Source: Mesostigma viride
Taxonomy: Eukaryota; Streptophyta; Mesostigmatophyceae; Mesostigmatales; Mesostigmataceae
DNA length: 64,000 nucleotides
Assembly (NCBI GenBank): GCA_009746045.1
Contig: RPFO01000080.1
Span: 3,698,251-3,762,250, forward strand
Direction: 5' to 3'
Shown here: in pieces, positions 10,141-24,940 of the stretch
Layout of the letters: every line of letters starts with the position of its first letter
How positions within the stretch are numbered: the first letter of the stretch is position 1
Notes under the pieces: generated by a model
What the model was told of the DNA's origin: nothing
Databases searched by the model: none
Seen by the model: only the letters and a program-made list of their open reading frames with translations
Translations under genes and position numbers: made by a program

Positions 10141-13100
10141 ATGATCATATGACCTCCATGTATACGTAGACTAGGCCATGATGACCCCGATGGGAGCCGT
10201 GGAATCCTCAATCAATTAAATACATAAATGCTCCCCATTGTACGTTAAAGACGGGCCATGAATGACACCATGGAAGCCATGAATCCTCATCATTATTACA
10301 TAAATGCCAACCATGTACATACACGGTGATTGATGATCCAATGGGAGCCTGATATCTCTCATTAATTACATAAATGCTCAACGATGTACGTTAGGCCAGC
10401 CATGGATTGTATCTACTGTGGGAGCCTGCAATCTCTCATTCATTATAATTCGTATACATGGTCCCAACATAATACGAACGGGTCTCAATAATGACACCAC
10501 GGGAGCCTGAACTCCTGAATCAGTTTTTTTTCATTTAACATCCATGTACGTAGGCCAGCATGTATTGACATCCAGGGAGCCTGAATCCTCAATCATTTTT
10601 TTTCTGAAGACATCCATGTACGTAGGCCAGCCATGATGACACCATGGGAGACTGAATCGCGTCATCATTTTTTTTTCTGAGACAGTCCATCGTACGTAGG
10701 CCAGCCATGATGACACGCGGATGCGGAGCCTGAATCCTATCATTAAATATCATACATGCCCACCCATGACGTAGACAGGTTCCATGACAAGGTCTGAACC
10801 ATCAGCTCTGAATCCAATCATCTATGTACTATTCCTTGGACATGCAATGTACGTAGCGGCCATGATTATGAACACACATGTGGGAGCCTGAATCTCCTTC
10901 TTATTTGTTTTATTGCTTTGAACTCCAATGTACTATACGTAGTCCAGCATGATGACACCAAATGGAGGCCTGAAGTCTCCTTATCATTAATTTACATACA
11001 TATATATGCCATGTACATCGAATTGACCGCATGGGAGCTTCTGATTCCTCTTATCATTAAATACATAAATGCACGACGTGTCTTCATGTATCGTGAGACG
11101 TGGTCCATGGAGAACGCATATGGAGCCGAAATTCCTTCATTCAATAATTACATAAATGCCCAACCATTGTTATCATTACACGGGCAAATGGATTTGATCA
11201 CCATGGAGCCCTGAATCCTCATCATTAATTATCATAAATGCTCAACTCATGGTACGTAAGGCCAGCTCTATTACTGACACTATGGAGCCTGGAATCCTCA
11301 TGCTTGTCATATGTCATACATGACCATACGATATCAACGTAGATCGGCTCATAATTGAGACCGACGGGATTATTTAATTTGCTTTCTTGTGACTAATCCT
11401 CATCATATTTTTTTCTTTGACATCCATCGTACGTAGGCCAGCCATGATGACACCATAGGGAGGCCTGAATCCTCATCCATTTTTATTACTGAAATCAATT
11501 CCATGTACGTAGGCCAGCCATGGAGACACCAATGGGAGCTGGAATCCTCATCATTAAAGATTACATACATTGCCAACAATGTTACGTGTAGACCAAGGCC
11601 ATGATGACAACATATGGGAGCCTGAATACTCATCTATTTACTTTATGCTGACATCCATGTACGTAGACCGAGCCATGATGACAACCATGGGAGCCTGAAA
11701 TCCTCGACATTTTTTTTTTCTTTGAACATCCATGTACGTAGGCCAGCCATGATGTTAACCATGGGAGCCTGAATTCCCCTCAATTAATTAATAGAAATGC
11801 CAGGTCCATGTACGTAGACAGGCCATGAATCGTACACATGGGGAGCCTATATCCTCTTATCCATTTACTATTCGACTAATGCCATCCGAATGTACGTAGA
11901 CGGGCCCATGATTGACACCATGGGAGCCTGATAATCCTCAATCATTTTTATCCTTGACATCCATGTACATCGTTAGGCCAGCCATATGAGGAACTCCATG
12001 TGGATGCCTCGAATCCTCATATCATTTAATTAATACATAAATGCCAAACCGATGTTACATAACGGGGAGCATGATGTAAACCATGGAGCCTGAATCCTCA
12101 TCATTAATGGTACATAATGCAATCCATGTACAGTAGATTCGGGCCATTGATGAACACGCTATGGGAGCGCTGAATCCTCATCAATTTTTGTACTTTCTTG
12201 ACATCCAATGTACTCGTAGGCCAGCCGATGAGACACCAATTGGGAGCCTGAATCCTCAACATTAATTAGCATACATATGCCTACCATGTACGTTTAGACA
12301 TAGCCATATGTAACATTGGGAGCCTGAATCCTCATCATTTTTTTGACACTGTACTAGCCAGCGATGACACATGGGAGCCTATCTCAACTAACATATGCAC
12401 CTGTACGTAGACAGGCCATGATGACCCATGAGCCTGAATCCTCACAATTTACTATTCCTTGACTCCGATGTACGTAGACGTGGCCATGAGACACCATGGA
12501 TAGCCTGAATCCTCTCAATATTATTCTAAATTGCATCCATGGTACGATAAGTAGGCCAGCCAATGATGACCACCATGAGCCTGAATCTCATCTAATTACA
12601 TACATGGCCATCCATGTACGTAGACAGGCCATGATAACACCATGGGAGCCTGAATGCGCTCATCATTGACTATTCCTTGACATCCATGTACGTAGGCCGC
12701 CATGGAGACACCATGGGAGCCTGAATCCTCCTCATTAATTACATAATCCAACTCATGTACTAGACGAAGCCATGATGACCCCAATGGGAGCCTGAATCCT
12801 CATCAATTAATTACATAAATGCCATCCATGTAATAGAGACGGGCATGATGACACCATGGAGCCTGATCCTCATCATTATTACATAAAATCCAAGCGCATG
12901 TACGGTACAACCATATATCACAACCAATGACCGTGAATCCTCATCATTAATTACATAAAATGCCATCCAGTAAGTAGACGGCATGAACCCATGGGAGCCT
13001 ACCTCATCAATTATTACATAAATGCCAACCATGTACGTAGGCCAGCCATGGAGACAACCAATGGAGGCCTGAATCCTCATCATTAATTACATACATGCCA

Positions 13101-15015
13101 ATCAATGTAGGTAGACAAGCCATGATGACACCATGGGAGCCTGAATCCTCATCATTATTATTATGAGACATCCATGTACGTAGGCCAGCCATGATGACAC
13201 CATGGGAGCATGAATCTCATCATTTCTTTTTCTTTGACATCCATGTACGTAGGCCAAGCCATGATGACACCATGGGAGCCTGAATCCTCCTCATTAATTA
13301 CATACAATGCCATCCATGTACGTACACGGCCAGAATGGACACCATGGGAGCCTGATCCTCATCATTTATACTATTCCTTGACATCCATGTACATACGTAG
13401 GCCAGCTGGAGACACCATGGGAGCCTGAATCCTCATCATTAATTACATAAAATGCCAACATGTACGTAGACAAAGCCATGATGACACCATGGGAGCCTGA
13501 ATCCTCCTCATCATTACATAAATGCCAACCAATGTACGTAGAACAAGCCATGATGGACACATGGGAGCCTGGGAATCCTCATCATTAATTTACATACATG
13601 CCATCCATGTACGTAGACAGCCATGATGACACCAATGGGAGTGAATCCTCATCATTTTACTATTCTTGACATCCATGTACGTAGGCAGCCATGGAGACAC
13701 CATGGGAGCCTGAATCCTCCTCATTATTACATAAATGCCAACCATGTACGTAGACAAGAGCCATGGATGACCTCTATGGGAGCCCTGAATCCTCATCATT
13801 TACTAATTCCTTGACATCCATGTACGTAGACCGAGCTATGATGACACCAAAATGGGAGCCTGAATCCTCTCATCTAATTAACATAAATGCCAACCATGTA
13901 CGAGACGGGCCTGAATCGACCCCCATGGAGCCTGAATCCTCAATCATTTTTTGTATGAACATCCATGTCGTAAGGCCAGCCATGATGACACCATGGGAAG
14001 CCTGAATCCTCATCATTTTTTTTTCTTTGACATCCATGTACGTAGACGGGCCATGATGACACCATGGAGCCTGAATCCTCATCATTAATTACATACATGC
14101 ATCCATGGTACGTACACGGGCCATGATGACACCATGGGAGCCTGAATCCTCATCATTTACTATTCCTTGACATCCATGTACGTAAGGCCAGCCATGGAGA
14201 CACCATGGGAGCCCTGAATCCTCCTCGTTAATTACATAACATGCCAAACCATGTACGTAGACAAGCATGATGACCCCATGGGAAGCCTGAATCCTCATCA
14301 TTAATTACATAAATGCCATTCATGTACGGTAGGCCAGCCATGGAGACACCATGGGAGCCTGAATCCTCATCATTATTACATCATGCCAAACAATGTAGGT
14401 AGACCAAGCCATGATGACACCATGGGAGCCTGAATCCTCATCATTATTTATAGAGCAGTCCAATGTATAGCAGCCATGATGACACCATGGGAGCCCTGAA
14501 TCCTCATCATTTCTTTTTCTTTGACATCCATGTACGTAGGCCAGCCATGATGACACCATACTGGGAGCCCTGAATCTCCTCATTAATTACATACCATGCC
14601 ATCCCATTACGTTACACGGGCCATGATGACACCAATGGGAGCCTGAAATCCTCCTCATTTACTATTCCTTGACATCCATTGTACGTAGGCCAGCCATGGA
14701 GAACCATGGGAGCCTGAATCCTCAATCATTAATTACATAAATGCCAACATGTACGTAGACAAGCCATGATGACACCATGGGAGCCTGAATCCTCCTCAAT
14801 TAATTACATAAATGCCAACCATGTACGTAGAACAGCCATGATGACACCAATGGGAGCCTGAAATCCTCATCATTAATTACATACATGCCATCCATGTACG
14901 TAGACAGGCCATGATGACAACCATGGGAGCCTGAATCCTCATCATTTACTATTCCTTGACATCCATGTACGTAGGCCAGCCATGGAGACACATGGGAGCC
15001 TGATCCTCAATCATT
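10141..15015 (-). repeat. ~70-bp satellite, inverted orientation, noisy
   Basis: About 4.9 kb of the same satellite as at 1-640, reversed: GGGAGCCTGAATCCTCATCATT, then ACATAAATGCC, then CATGTACGTAGG. Between roughly 10150 and 14700 nearly every unit carries scattered single-base insertions and deletions, while units beyond 15043 are clean. This pattern fits poorly polished long-read consensus better than biological divergence. No genes are present. Confidence 0.92.
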
Positions 15016-15042
15016 AAATACATAAATGCCATCCATGTAATT
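15016..15042. other. Palindromic junction of inverted and forward satellite
   Basis: The inverted array ends in ...CCTCAATCATT. A 27-bp spacer (15016-15042) follows, and the forward array then starts AATGATGAGGATTC. The satellites on both sides are thus mirror images across a tiny spacer. This is either a true palindromic rearrangement or a foldback chimera created during sequencing or assembly. Confidence 0.85.
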
Positions 15043-16080
15043 AATGATGAGGATTCAGGCTCCCATGGTGTCATCATGGCCCGTCTACGTACATGGATGT
15101 CAAGGAATAGTAAATGATGAGGATTCAGGCTCCCATGGTGTCATCATGGCTTGTCTACGTACATGGTTGGCATTTATGTAATTAACGAGGAGGATTCAGG
15201 CTCCCATAATGTCTCCATGGCTGGCCTACGTACATGGATGTCAAGGAATAGTAAATGATGAGGATTCAGCTCCCATGGTGTCATCATGGCCCGTCTACGT
15301 ACATGGATGGCAATGTATGTAATTAATGATGAGGATTCAGGCTCCCATGGTGTCATCATGGCCCGTCTACGTATATGGATGTCAAAGAAAAAAAATGACG
15401 AGGATTCAGGCTCCCATGGTGTCATCTGGCTGGCCTACGTACATGGATGTCTCATAAAAAAAATGATGAGGATTCAGGCTCCCATGGTGTCATCATGGCC
15501 CGTCTACGTACATGGTTGGCATTTATGTAATTAATGAATGAGGATTCAGGCTCCCATGGTGTCATCATGGCCTGTCTCGTACATGGATGGCATGTATGTT
15601 ATTTAATGATGAGGATCAGGCTCCATGGTGTCATCATGGCTGGCCTACGTACATGGATGTCTCAGAAAAAAAATGTGGAGGATTCAGGCTCCCATGGTGT
15701 ATCATGCTGGCCTACGTACATGGATGTCCTCATAAAATAAATGATGAGGATTCAGCTCTCCCGTGGTGTATTATGGCCCGTCTTCGTGTTGTTGGCATGT
15801 ATAAGAATTAATGATGAGGATTCAGGCTCCCATAGTGTCATCATGGCTGGCCTACGTACATGGTTGGCATTTATGTATTTAATGATGAGGATTCAGGCTC
15901 CCATGGTGTCATCATGGCTTGTCTATGTACATGGTTGGCATTTATGTAATTAATGATGAGGATTCAGGCTCCATTGGTGTCATCATGGCCCGTCTACGTA
16001 CATGGGTGGCATTTTGTATTTTAATGATGAGGATTTAGGCTCCCATGGGGTCATCATGGCTTTGTCTACGTACATGGAGT
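15043..16080 (+). repeat. ~70-bp satellite, forward orientation, second unit
   Basis: About 15 units equivalent to those at 1-640. The last nine or so match the left-edge units in order, including the variant with GTGGAGGATTC and the one with CGTGTTGTTGGCATG. This places the direct duplication inside the satellite and sets the register of the 7-kb unit copies. Confidence 0.93.
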
Positions 16081-19000
16081 CATATTGATTCATGGAACAA
16101 TGAGATACCATTCTTAATTGAAAATTGTTCTTGATACTTTCACATGCATGCCCGGAAATCGTTGAATTTGTGCGGGTTTCCATGATGACATCCTCATTGA
16201 ATTCTTGAGCACACAATATTGAGCAAATTTAGGGGCACTTCGGCAATGTTGACCTTTTCATTCATGATCAATAAAATTAACATTTAATGCAATAAATACA
16301 TATTCTCACTCATTTTTAATAAACCATGCAAAAACTTTACAAGCACGCTCAAGCTGGGGTGGGCTGGCAATGCACGCGTGGGTGTGGGGTGGGCTGGCAT
16401 GCATGCGTGGGTGTGGGGGTGGCTGGCATGCACGTGTGGGTGTGGGGGTGGGCTGGCATGCATCGTGGGGTGTGGGGTTGGGCTAGCCTGCATGCGTGGG
16501 TGTGGGGGGGGCTGGCATGCATGCGTGGGTGTGTGTGGGGGGCTAGCAATGCATGCGTAAGTGTGGGGGGGCTGGCATGCATGCGTGGGTGTGGGGGGGG
16601 GCTGCATGCATGCGTGGTGTGTGTGGGGGGCTAGCATGCATGCGTAAGTGTGGGGGGGGGCTGGCATGCATGCGTGGGTGTGTATGGGGGCTGGCATGCA
16701 TGCGTGGGTTGTGTGTGGGGGGCTAGCATGCATGCGTGGGTGTGTGTGGGGGGGGGCTGTCATTCATGCGTGGGTGTGTGTGGGGGCTGGCATCCATGCG
16801 TGGGGTGTGTGGGGGGCTAGCATGCATGCGTGGGTGTGGGGGTGGGCTAGCATGCATGCGTGGGTGTGGGGGGGCGGTCATGCATGCGTGGGTGTGTGGG
16901 GGGGCTGGCATGCATGCGTGGGTGTGTGGGGGGGCTAGCATGCATGCGTGGGTGTGGGGGTGGGCTAGCATGCATGCGTGGGTGTGAGTGTGGGCTAGCA
17001 TGCATGCGTGGGTGTGGGGGGGGGCTAGCATGCATGCGTGGGTGTGGGGGGCGCGGGGCCGGGGCTAGCATGCATGCGTGGGTGTGGGGGTGGGCTAGCA
17101 TGCATGCGTGGGGTGTGGGGGGGGGCTAGCACGCCCCACCCCTCCATCGGCACAGCCGCCTTGGTGAGTCTACCCTTAACAAACAAGGCTGGTAGGACGA
17201 CACGCCTGAGCAGCATATGTCATGCCTATCTCAGGCTATAATGTGTGATTTTGTGCCAACAACCAAGTTGTTCCACCCAACAACACATTATAAACCCTCT
17301 TCCAAAATGCCAACAAGCCGGACACGTGGAGGACCACACACGCAGTATATAAAGAGAAAATAAGCTGACTTTTTATCCAGCCAACCTGTGGCTAGCTGCT
17401 CTGGTTAGCATGACAAATGCTAACATTTACTCAGTGGGAAAGGTGAAGAGACCATTGGAACAGCCTACCTGACGCATGTGCCACCAAAGCATTGTGTCCC
17501 GCAAAATGCACACTGCCTCCTTTCTAACAAGCACGAGCCGCTCTCTTTAGGAGACAGGTGCCAGCTCGTCAGTGTCTGGGGAAAATGATGCCGCTGCTTA
17601 GGAAACCGCGTGAATTTCTCGAACACAACTGTCTATAAAGCAAAAAGAAATTTCAAGAGAAGCATGGAAATAAAAGCATTACACCTTCCCGACAGGTTGT
17701 GGGCCACGCGCTGCAGCAAGCCAGCCACGTCACAGACGAACTTGCTTAAAAACATCCAGGAATCCAGCGATGCAGCGCCAGGACCCGCAACTTCATGGCT
17801 GCATCTGGCCGGAAAGAAGGCAAAAAGCTTACGCTCAACGAGGTAAGAAGCAGGAAAGCGCTATCTTAGGACGTTTAATACAAGAACGTACCATAACGGG
17901 CATTTATTCGTGCCCAGGCCGCCACAAGAAAGGCCACCCTTTTCATGGAGAGGTCGGGCGCGCATGGCGCAGGCCTAATGTTATCTTACCGCAAAATGAC
18001 GGAAAAGGTAAAGATAGCAAGCGGGAATTTTTACGGCTTTTAGAAAACATCATTAAACTAGCTTCCATTAGGACCATCAAAACTGGCAACAAATCGACAA
18101 TCAACACCTGCAGGCATCAAATTATACTTTATTCATCCCGACAGAAATTCAGGCCGGACCCCCTGCCGATGGTAAAGAAAAAGAGCCCGCGACATTATAG
18201 ATCGCAACTATCCCACCATAAATTAGAATCAGTAACTAATTTTCTCCAAGAATCGAGCATTTTTTTTCTGCTTTCCGCGAGGCCAGATTTGTCACGTTTC
18301 GTCTAAAAAGCAGTCGCCATGGCCACTTCCGCAAGGGGTGCGCGCACCGTGCACCCACTTTTTTCACGGTACGGGAGGGTACCGCGGGAATTTTTTGGCG
18401 CGGAAAATATTGCCGCCAAAAATTAACCATGCATGCATGCCCCGTCGTCTCCAAACTTTGCATTACATGCACGTGACGGCGTGTTCCCTCGGTCATGGTG
18501 CGCGGCGGTGCCAGCTGGACTGATGTCATGCCCTCCACGTAGGCTCGTTCTACACTTTCAAAACTGATCCATTGGCGCAAATTAGAGATATTGGAAAGGT
18601 AGAATCAGGTTCTGAAGGTTTACATAGTAGCCTAGTAAGGGTACACTAACATGTAGCCCAGTAGTTACTAATCCCTGCGATCATGACGGAATATACATGT
18701 AGTGATACTAATCGATACATGTAGTACACCATGGTTGGCGCACAGAATGTTGTACAACCTGCCCTACATGTCGGAAAAACGCACACTCTGACAACACGTG
18801 ATTGAATATTGTGTACAACATCATCACTAACGCTACATCCGGAAACTGTTCTAGTGAATAGCATTACAATGTACTCCCCGGCAGGTGTGGGTGCCCGAGT
18901 ACTTGGGAGTCTGAACACGCAGTGTCGACTCCTATTGGTGCAAAAAGTCGTTTGGTGTGAAACGACTGGTCCAACCTAAAAAAATTTTGAATTTTTTGCC

Positions 19001-20570
19001 GTGTCCAGTAACGGTCCTAGGTTGCCAACCCGCGGGAACGTTCCGGCAGCTGTACAGAATAGATCAGAAAGATACGCCGCGGAATGACGCCAGTGCCCGG
19101 CAAATGTGAGTCGGGAACTGAACAGTCACTACAAACGTCGAAAATCTATTGCCTTCCCCCCCCCAAAAAAGCGTTCCGGAACTGTTCGAAGCGAATAGCA
19201 CTGACAGGACCGAACCTGCGTCCAGAGTGAGGTTGCGGAGTGAGGGAGGCCAGCCATCATGGTCCGCACAACAAATCTGGCTCGGGTCCGATCCCTGTCA
19301 GTGCTCTTCGCTTCGAACAGGTCCGGAACGCTTTTTTGTGGGGGATGGAGCAATAAATACTCGACATTTGCAGTGACTGTTCAGTTCCGGGCTCACAAAT
19401 GATTTGCCGGGCACAGGCGTCGTTGCGCGGCGTATCTTCTTGTGATCTTTTCTGTACAGCTGTCGGAACGTCCCGCGGGTGCAACCTAGGACCGTTACTG
19501 GACACGGCAAAAATTTAAAATTTTTCAGGTTGGACCAGTCGTTTCACATGATTCGTCGTACGTACGCACATATCCTCGCCATGCCATGTCGACGCTGCAC
19601 TGACACACACCAGGGACTTTGGAAGGTGCGCACCCAGCCCGCCCAGGTAAATTGATGCGGTGTTTTGCAGGCGCGCACCGCCGGATGCGCCCACCACGCC
19701 GCGCCACCGCACGTCCATGACCGACTGTGGTCCACGTTCTTTTTCGCCTGCGGTGCAGCCCCCATAATGCGTACGAGCAGCTTCACGGCTTTCTTCTTTG
19801 GAAATCAAGAACAACGGGCCTGACAACAACAACAGCAACGACAGCAGCATCAGCTCCAACAAGAGTGAGTTGCGGGATTTTACGTACGTGGTTTTTTTTT
19901 TTTTTTCACCCTGGCATGTTGAGTATTCATCCCATTTTGCGTCATGACGGCTTCCCTGAACGACGACTCTCTCTCCCTCTCCCTCTCCCCCCCTCTCCTC
20001 CTTTATTTTTCACCAGGTTTTTTCATGCCGATTTTAAATCCCTTTTGCGTCATGCTCCTTGTAGCGTGATGTCGTCAATTGTCACTCACAAACAATACTA
20101 TCATTGTGGTTCGTTCTTTTTCGCCTGCGGGTGCAGGTCACGAGCGTTGCGTACGAGCAGCACTTACATCATTAAATCAAGAACAACGGGCCTGACAACA
20201 AGAAAACGACAGCAGCATCAAGCAACAACAAGAGTGAGTTGCGGGATTTTATGTACGTTGTTTTTCTCATGTTTTTTCACCTGTCATGTTGAGTATATTC
20301 ATCCCATTTTGCGTCATGCCGGCTTCCTGAACGACGACTCTTCTCTCCCTCTCCCTCTCCCCCCCCTCTCCCTCTTATTTTTCACCAGGTTTTTCATGCC
20401 GATTTTTAATCCCTTTTGCGTCATGCTCTCCTTGTAGCGTGATGTCGTCAATTGTCACTCACAACCAATGCTATCATTGTGGTTCGTTCTTTTTTCGCCT
20501 GCGGGTGCAGGTCACGAGCGTTGCGTGCGGTGCGTCATCAATCCAAGAACAAAACACGATGTGGCTAAAC
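16081..20570 (+). repeat. Second direct copy of the 7-kb unit (non-satellite part)
   Basis: Colinear with 641-5079 throughout: AT-rich edge (16081-16325), minisatellite (~16355-17133), internal segment (17134-18956), foldback element (18957-19547) and triplicated exon-like module (~19755-20570). Differences are mostly one-base gains or losses, often in homopolymers. Open frames here are shifted relative to the first copy, which is further reason not to treat them as genes. Confidence 0.9.
18957..19547. mobile_element. Foldback element, second copy
   Basis: Same structure as 3485-4069: arms 18957-19217 and about 19287-19547 around a short spacer, bounded by the same AGTCGTTT/AAACGACT palindrome. 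It lies at the same relative place, so it was carried by the duplication and did not insert independently. Confidence 0.78.
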
Positions 20571-22838
<2,268 letters not shown>

Positions 22839-22896
22839 CCCCCCTTTTACAAACACCATAATTCTGCCAACGTCACTCTTCCTGGACCGTGTGATA

Positions 22897-23300
22897 GTTA
22901 CGCCCGCCGTCGTTTCTTGTCTTACTGGAAGAGCACATGACCAACATTGGTTGTGCTAGTTACGCCCGCCGTCGTTTCTTTTGCCTTTTCGATGTCGAAA
23001 TATATCTCGGGAAAGATGCACCCCCGTCAGTTAACTTGTCATCTTGTAAGCTCAATCTTTCCATGATAGTTACGCCCGCCGTCGTTTCTTTTGCATCTTC
23101 GATGTCGAAGTGTTTGTCGTGAAAGTTGCATCCCCGTCAGCTTCTTGTAAGATCAATGTTTCATGATAGTTACGCCCGCCGTCGTTTCTTTTTTATTTTC
23201 GATGTCGAAGAATATGTCGTGAAAGTTGCAGCGCGTTCGTGTCCATTGTGATCTTGTGATATCAAAGTTTCCCATGATAGTTACGCCCGCCGTCGTTTCT
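22897..23300 (+). repeat. Five-copy array of the GC-rich dyad motif upstream of the gene island
   Basis: Copies of a motif whose core reads ACGCCCGCCGTCGT, preceded by GTT and followed by TTCT, start at 22897, 22959, 23069, 23169 and 23280. From the third copy the repeat period is 100-111 bp, and the units share extra sequence (TTCGATGTCGAA palindrome, CGTGAAAGTTGCA, CATGATA before the motif). The array ends 126 bp before the first small gene. Related motifs follow through the island to 32751. It may be a leader intron, a promoter array or a small mobile repeat; the sequence alone does not decide. Confidence 0.8.
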
Positions 23301-23425
23301 GTTGCTTCTCGTTCGTTTAAAATATCTAATGAAGTTTTTACCATCGTTCACCTAAAACAAATTACTTTAAATCTGCACCCGTTAAACCACACCCCCCTCG
23401 AAATGACTCCATGGTTGCAGAACAA

Positions 23426-23650
23426 ATGTCAGAAGAAGAACAAAAAAAATGCTTCGGAAACCACAAGCGCAAAAGGAAAGCCGATGACAATTTAGAGACC
23501 CTCTCGGAGGATGTGCCGGAGTTGGTTTCTTCGGATGACGAGTTTGAATACTCAAAAACATCAGGGGGACAAGTTCTTGAGAAAGCATGGAAGGTGTTTG
23601 TGACAAACGCGTTTGTGGAATGGATAAAAAAAAACTATTCCGAGGAATAG
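23426..23650 (+). CDS. Small acidic/basic protein, 74 aa, unknown function
   Basis: First open frame of the island. I choose the ATG at 23426 over the one at 23411 because GGTTGCAG directly before AACAAATG looks like a splice acceptor, as at the other genes of the cluster. The protein opens acidic (MSEEEQKK), has a lysine/arginine-rich stretch (KRKRKADD) that could act as a nuclear localisation signal, a Ser/Asp/Glu middle, and ends in an aromatic helix-like segment (VFVTNAFVEWIKKNY). I recognise no family. It is followed 68 bp later by the MYND gene on the same strand. Its short length and lack of homology leave it uncertain. Confidence 0.5.
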   Translation: MSEEEQKKCFGNHKRKRKADDNLETLSEDVPELVSSDDEFEYSKTSGGQVLEKAWKVFVTNAFVEWIKKNYSEE

Positions 23651-23718
23651 TAACTTGTTATTATAAAATAATAAATTAATGTTTATGAATTTTTTTGTTC
23701 GTTTTTTCCCTGAAAAAG

Positions 23719-24474
23719 ATGGAGTCCGAGATCGTGAATGAAGTCTACGGAAGCGTCCTTCAAAACGTTTTCAAACAAGTTCGCTTTCTGTCGCGTGTCA
23801 TATTCGAGGAAGTTCGAGTCGCGCAGGAGAGGACAGGCCGCCACTTGGCCGTTTTATTGGCGTTTGATTCGTTCAGCCAAATGGAGAGAATTATGTACGC
23901 CCAGCTAGCTGATATGAACTTCTGTATTCAAGAGGGTTTTTTCAGACCACAGATGGATCTAAGAGTGCCCATAGACCCAAGGACGGAGTTCCGCCTTTTG
24001 GTGTCGTTCATTACAAAGGGGCCAAAGATAGAGTTGGGGGAAGAGGAAGGGGCTCAGCTTGGGTGCACCTACGGGCGCGCATTTTACCCGAATGTTACGC
24101 ATTCTCTGCGCGTGAGGGCTGATGCATGTGTAGGGGCAGTACCCCTCAACATGAACTTTTTCTTGCTCTCTGACCCGATCGTGAGGGATGGGGATCGCAT
24201 GCGTAGTACGCGAAAGTGCTCCAAGGAGGGGTGTGGGTGCGAAACAGGACCTCATATCAAGTGGTGTAGAGGATGTAGGGATGCCAGATATTGCAGTGAG
24301 GAGTGCCAGCGTGCGGACTGGAGTAGGCATAAGGATAGATGCGAACGTCTGAGGCAAGCGAGGGAGGTGCTGGCAGGGGTGAAGTGGGGGGTTAACGTGA
24401 CGACGATACTGGATAAAACTATGGGGTCTGATGTCGACTTCTCCTTCAACTTCCACGACGGCTCTGCCTCTTAG
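23719..24474 (+). CDS. MYND zinc-finger protein, 251 aa
   Basis: The C-terminal third (about residues 157-199) shows the MYND pattern: C-x4-C, then WCRGC, RYCSEEC, and W-x2-H-x3-C. These are the cysteines and histidine that bind two zinc ions in MYND domains, which usually mediate protein-protein contacts in chromatin and transcription factors. The first ~150 residues are helical and unfamiliar. The ATG at 23719 follows AAAAAG directly, so a spliced or trimmed 5' end is possible. No dyad motif separates it from either neighbour. The MYND assignment is firm; the role is unknown. Confidence 0.8.
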   Translation: MESEIVNEVYGSVLQNVFKQVRFLSRVIFEEVRVAQERTGRHLAVLLAFDSFSQMERIMYAQLADMNFCIQEGFFRPQMDLRVPIDPRTEFRLLVSFITKGPKIELGEEEGAQLGCTYGRAFYPNVTHSLRVRADACVGAVPLNMNFFLLSDPIVRDGDRMRSTRKCSKEGCGCETGPHIKWCRGCRDARYCSEECQRADWSRHKDRCERLRQAREVLAGVKWGVNVTTILDKTMGSDVDFSFNFHDGSAS

Positions 24475-24575
24475 AAAAACTTGAAATGTAGAGTAATAAC
24501 TTGTTTATATGATGTTATATTTAATGTTTAATGTTTAATGTTTATAACGTATCATTTTCCTCCTACGCGCAGGAA

Positions 24576-24776
24576 ATGGTGGAGGTTAAGGAGAGTTTGG
24601 CCAAAAGGCAAAGGACCGACACACTTCGACATAATGGAAGGAGTCTTCCATTGTACATCAAAAAAATAGTCGAGGATTACTGGCTCGCTTCCGACTCGAC
24701 TCCTCGTCCGAGTCCGGTGATACCGGACAGTGTCAAAGTCTGGAAGGTTTCAGCACATCAATCGCACATTGAATAG
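24576..24776 (+). CDS. Small protein, 66 aa, unknown function
   Basis: The frame starts at the ATG three bases after an acceptor-like CGCGCAG. It encodes a basic N-terminal half (LAKRQRTDTLRH) and a Pro/Ser-rich C-terminal half, with no recognised domain. Upstream, 24479-24560 is AT-rich with repeated TTTAATG. Downstream, a dyad motif sits at 24810-24830, 34 bp after the stop. It is as well supported as the 74-aa neighbour: by position and acceptor, not by homology. Confidence 0.42.
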   Translation: MVEVKESLAKRQRTDTLRHNGRSLPLYIKKIVEDYWLASDSTPRPSPVIPDSVKVWKVSAHQSHIE

Positions 24777-24809
24777 ATAATGTTTTATCGCCATATTGCT
24801 GTTCGACAA

Positions 24810-24830
24810 GTTGCGCCTTGGGGCGTTTCT
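24810..24830 (+). promoter_or_regulatory. GC-rich dyad motif after the 66-aa gene
   Basis: Core GCGCCTTGGGGCGT within GTT...TTCT. The first and last five bases pair (one G-T), and the core differs in sequence from other copies while keeping pairing. It lies 34 bp after a stop and 111 bp before the next ATG. Hairpin terminator, processing signal or binding site are all possible. Confidence 0.65.
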
Positions 24831-24910
24831 TTGCGCCAAATTTAAACCTTCGTATTAATAAACAAGTACAATAAAAAAATTTCAAAACGTTTTTTGAATT
24901 TTATTTTCCG

Positions 24911-24940
24911 GGGCCGGTATGTTATCGTAACTTGTCGCAG
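24911..24940 (+). promoter_or_regulatory. Conserved leader immediately before the 24941 gene
   Basis: The segment GGCCGGTATGTT...TCGCAG runs straight into the ATG. Nearly the same segment (GCGGCCGGTATGTTCTGGTT, then TCGCAG) precedes the 26088 gene, and both coding regions start ATGTCC. A poly-T/AT-rich stretch precedes each. This suggests shared promoter and/or splice-acceptor function. Confidence 0.55.
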
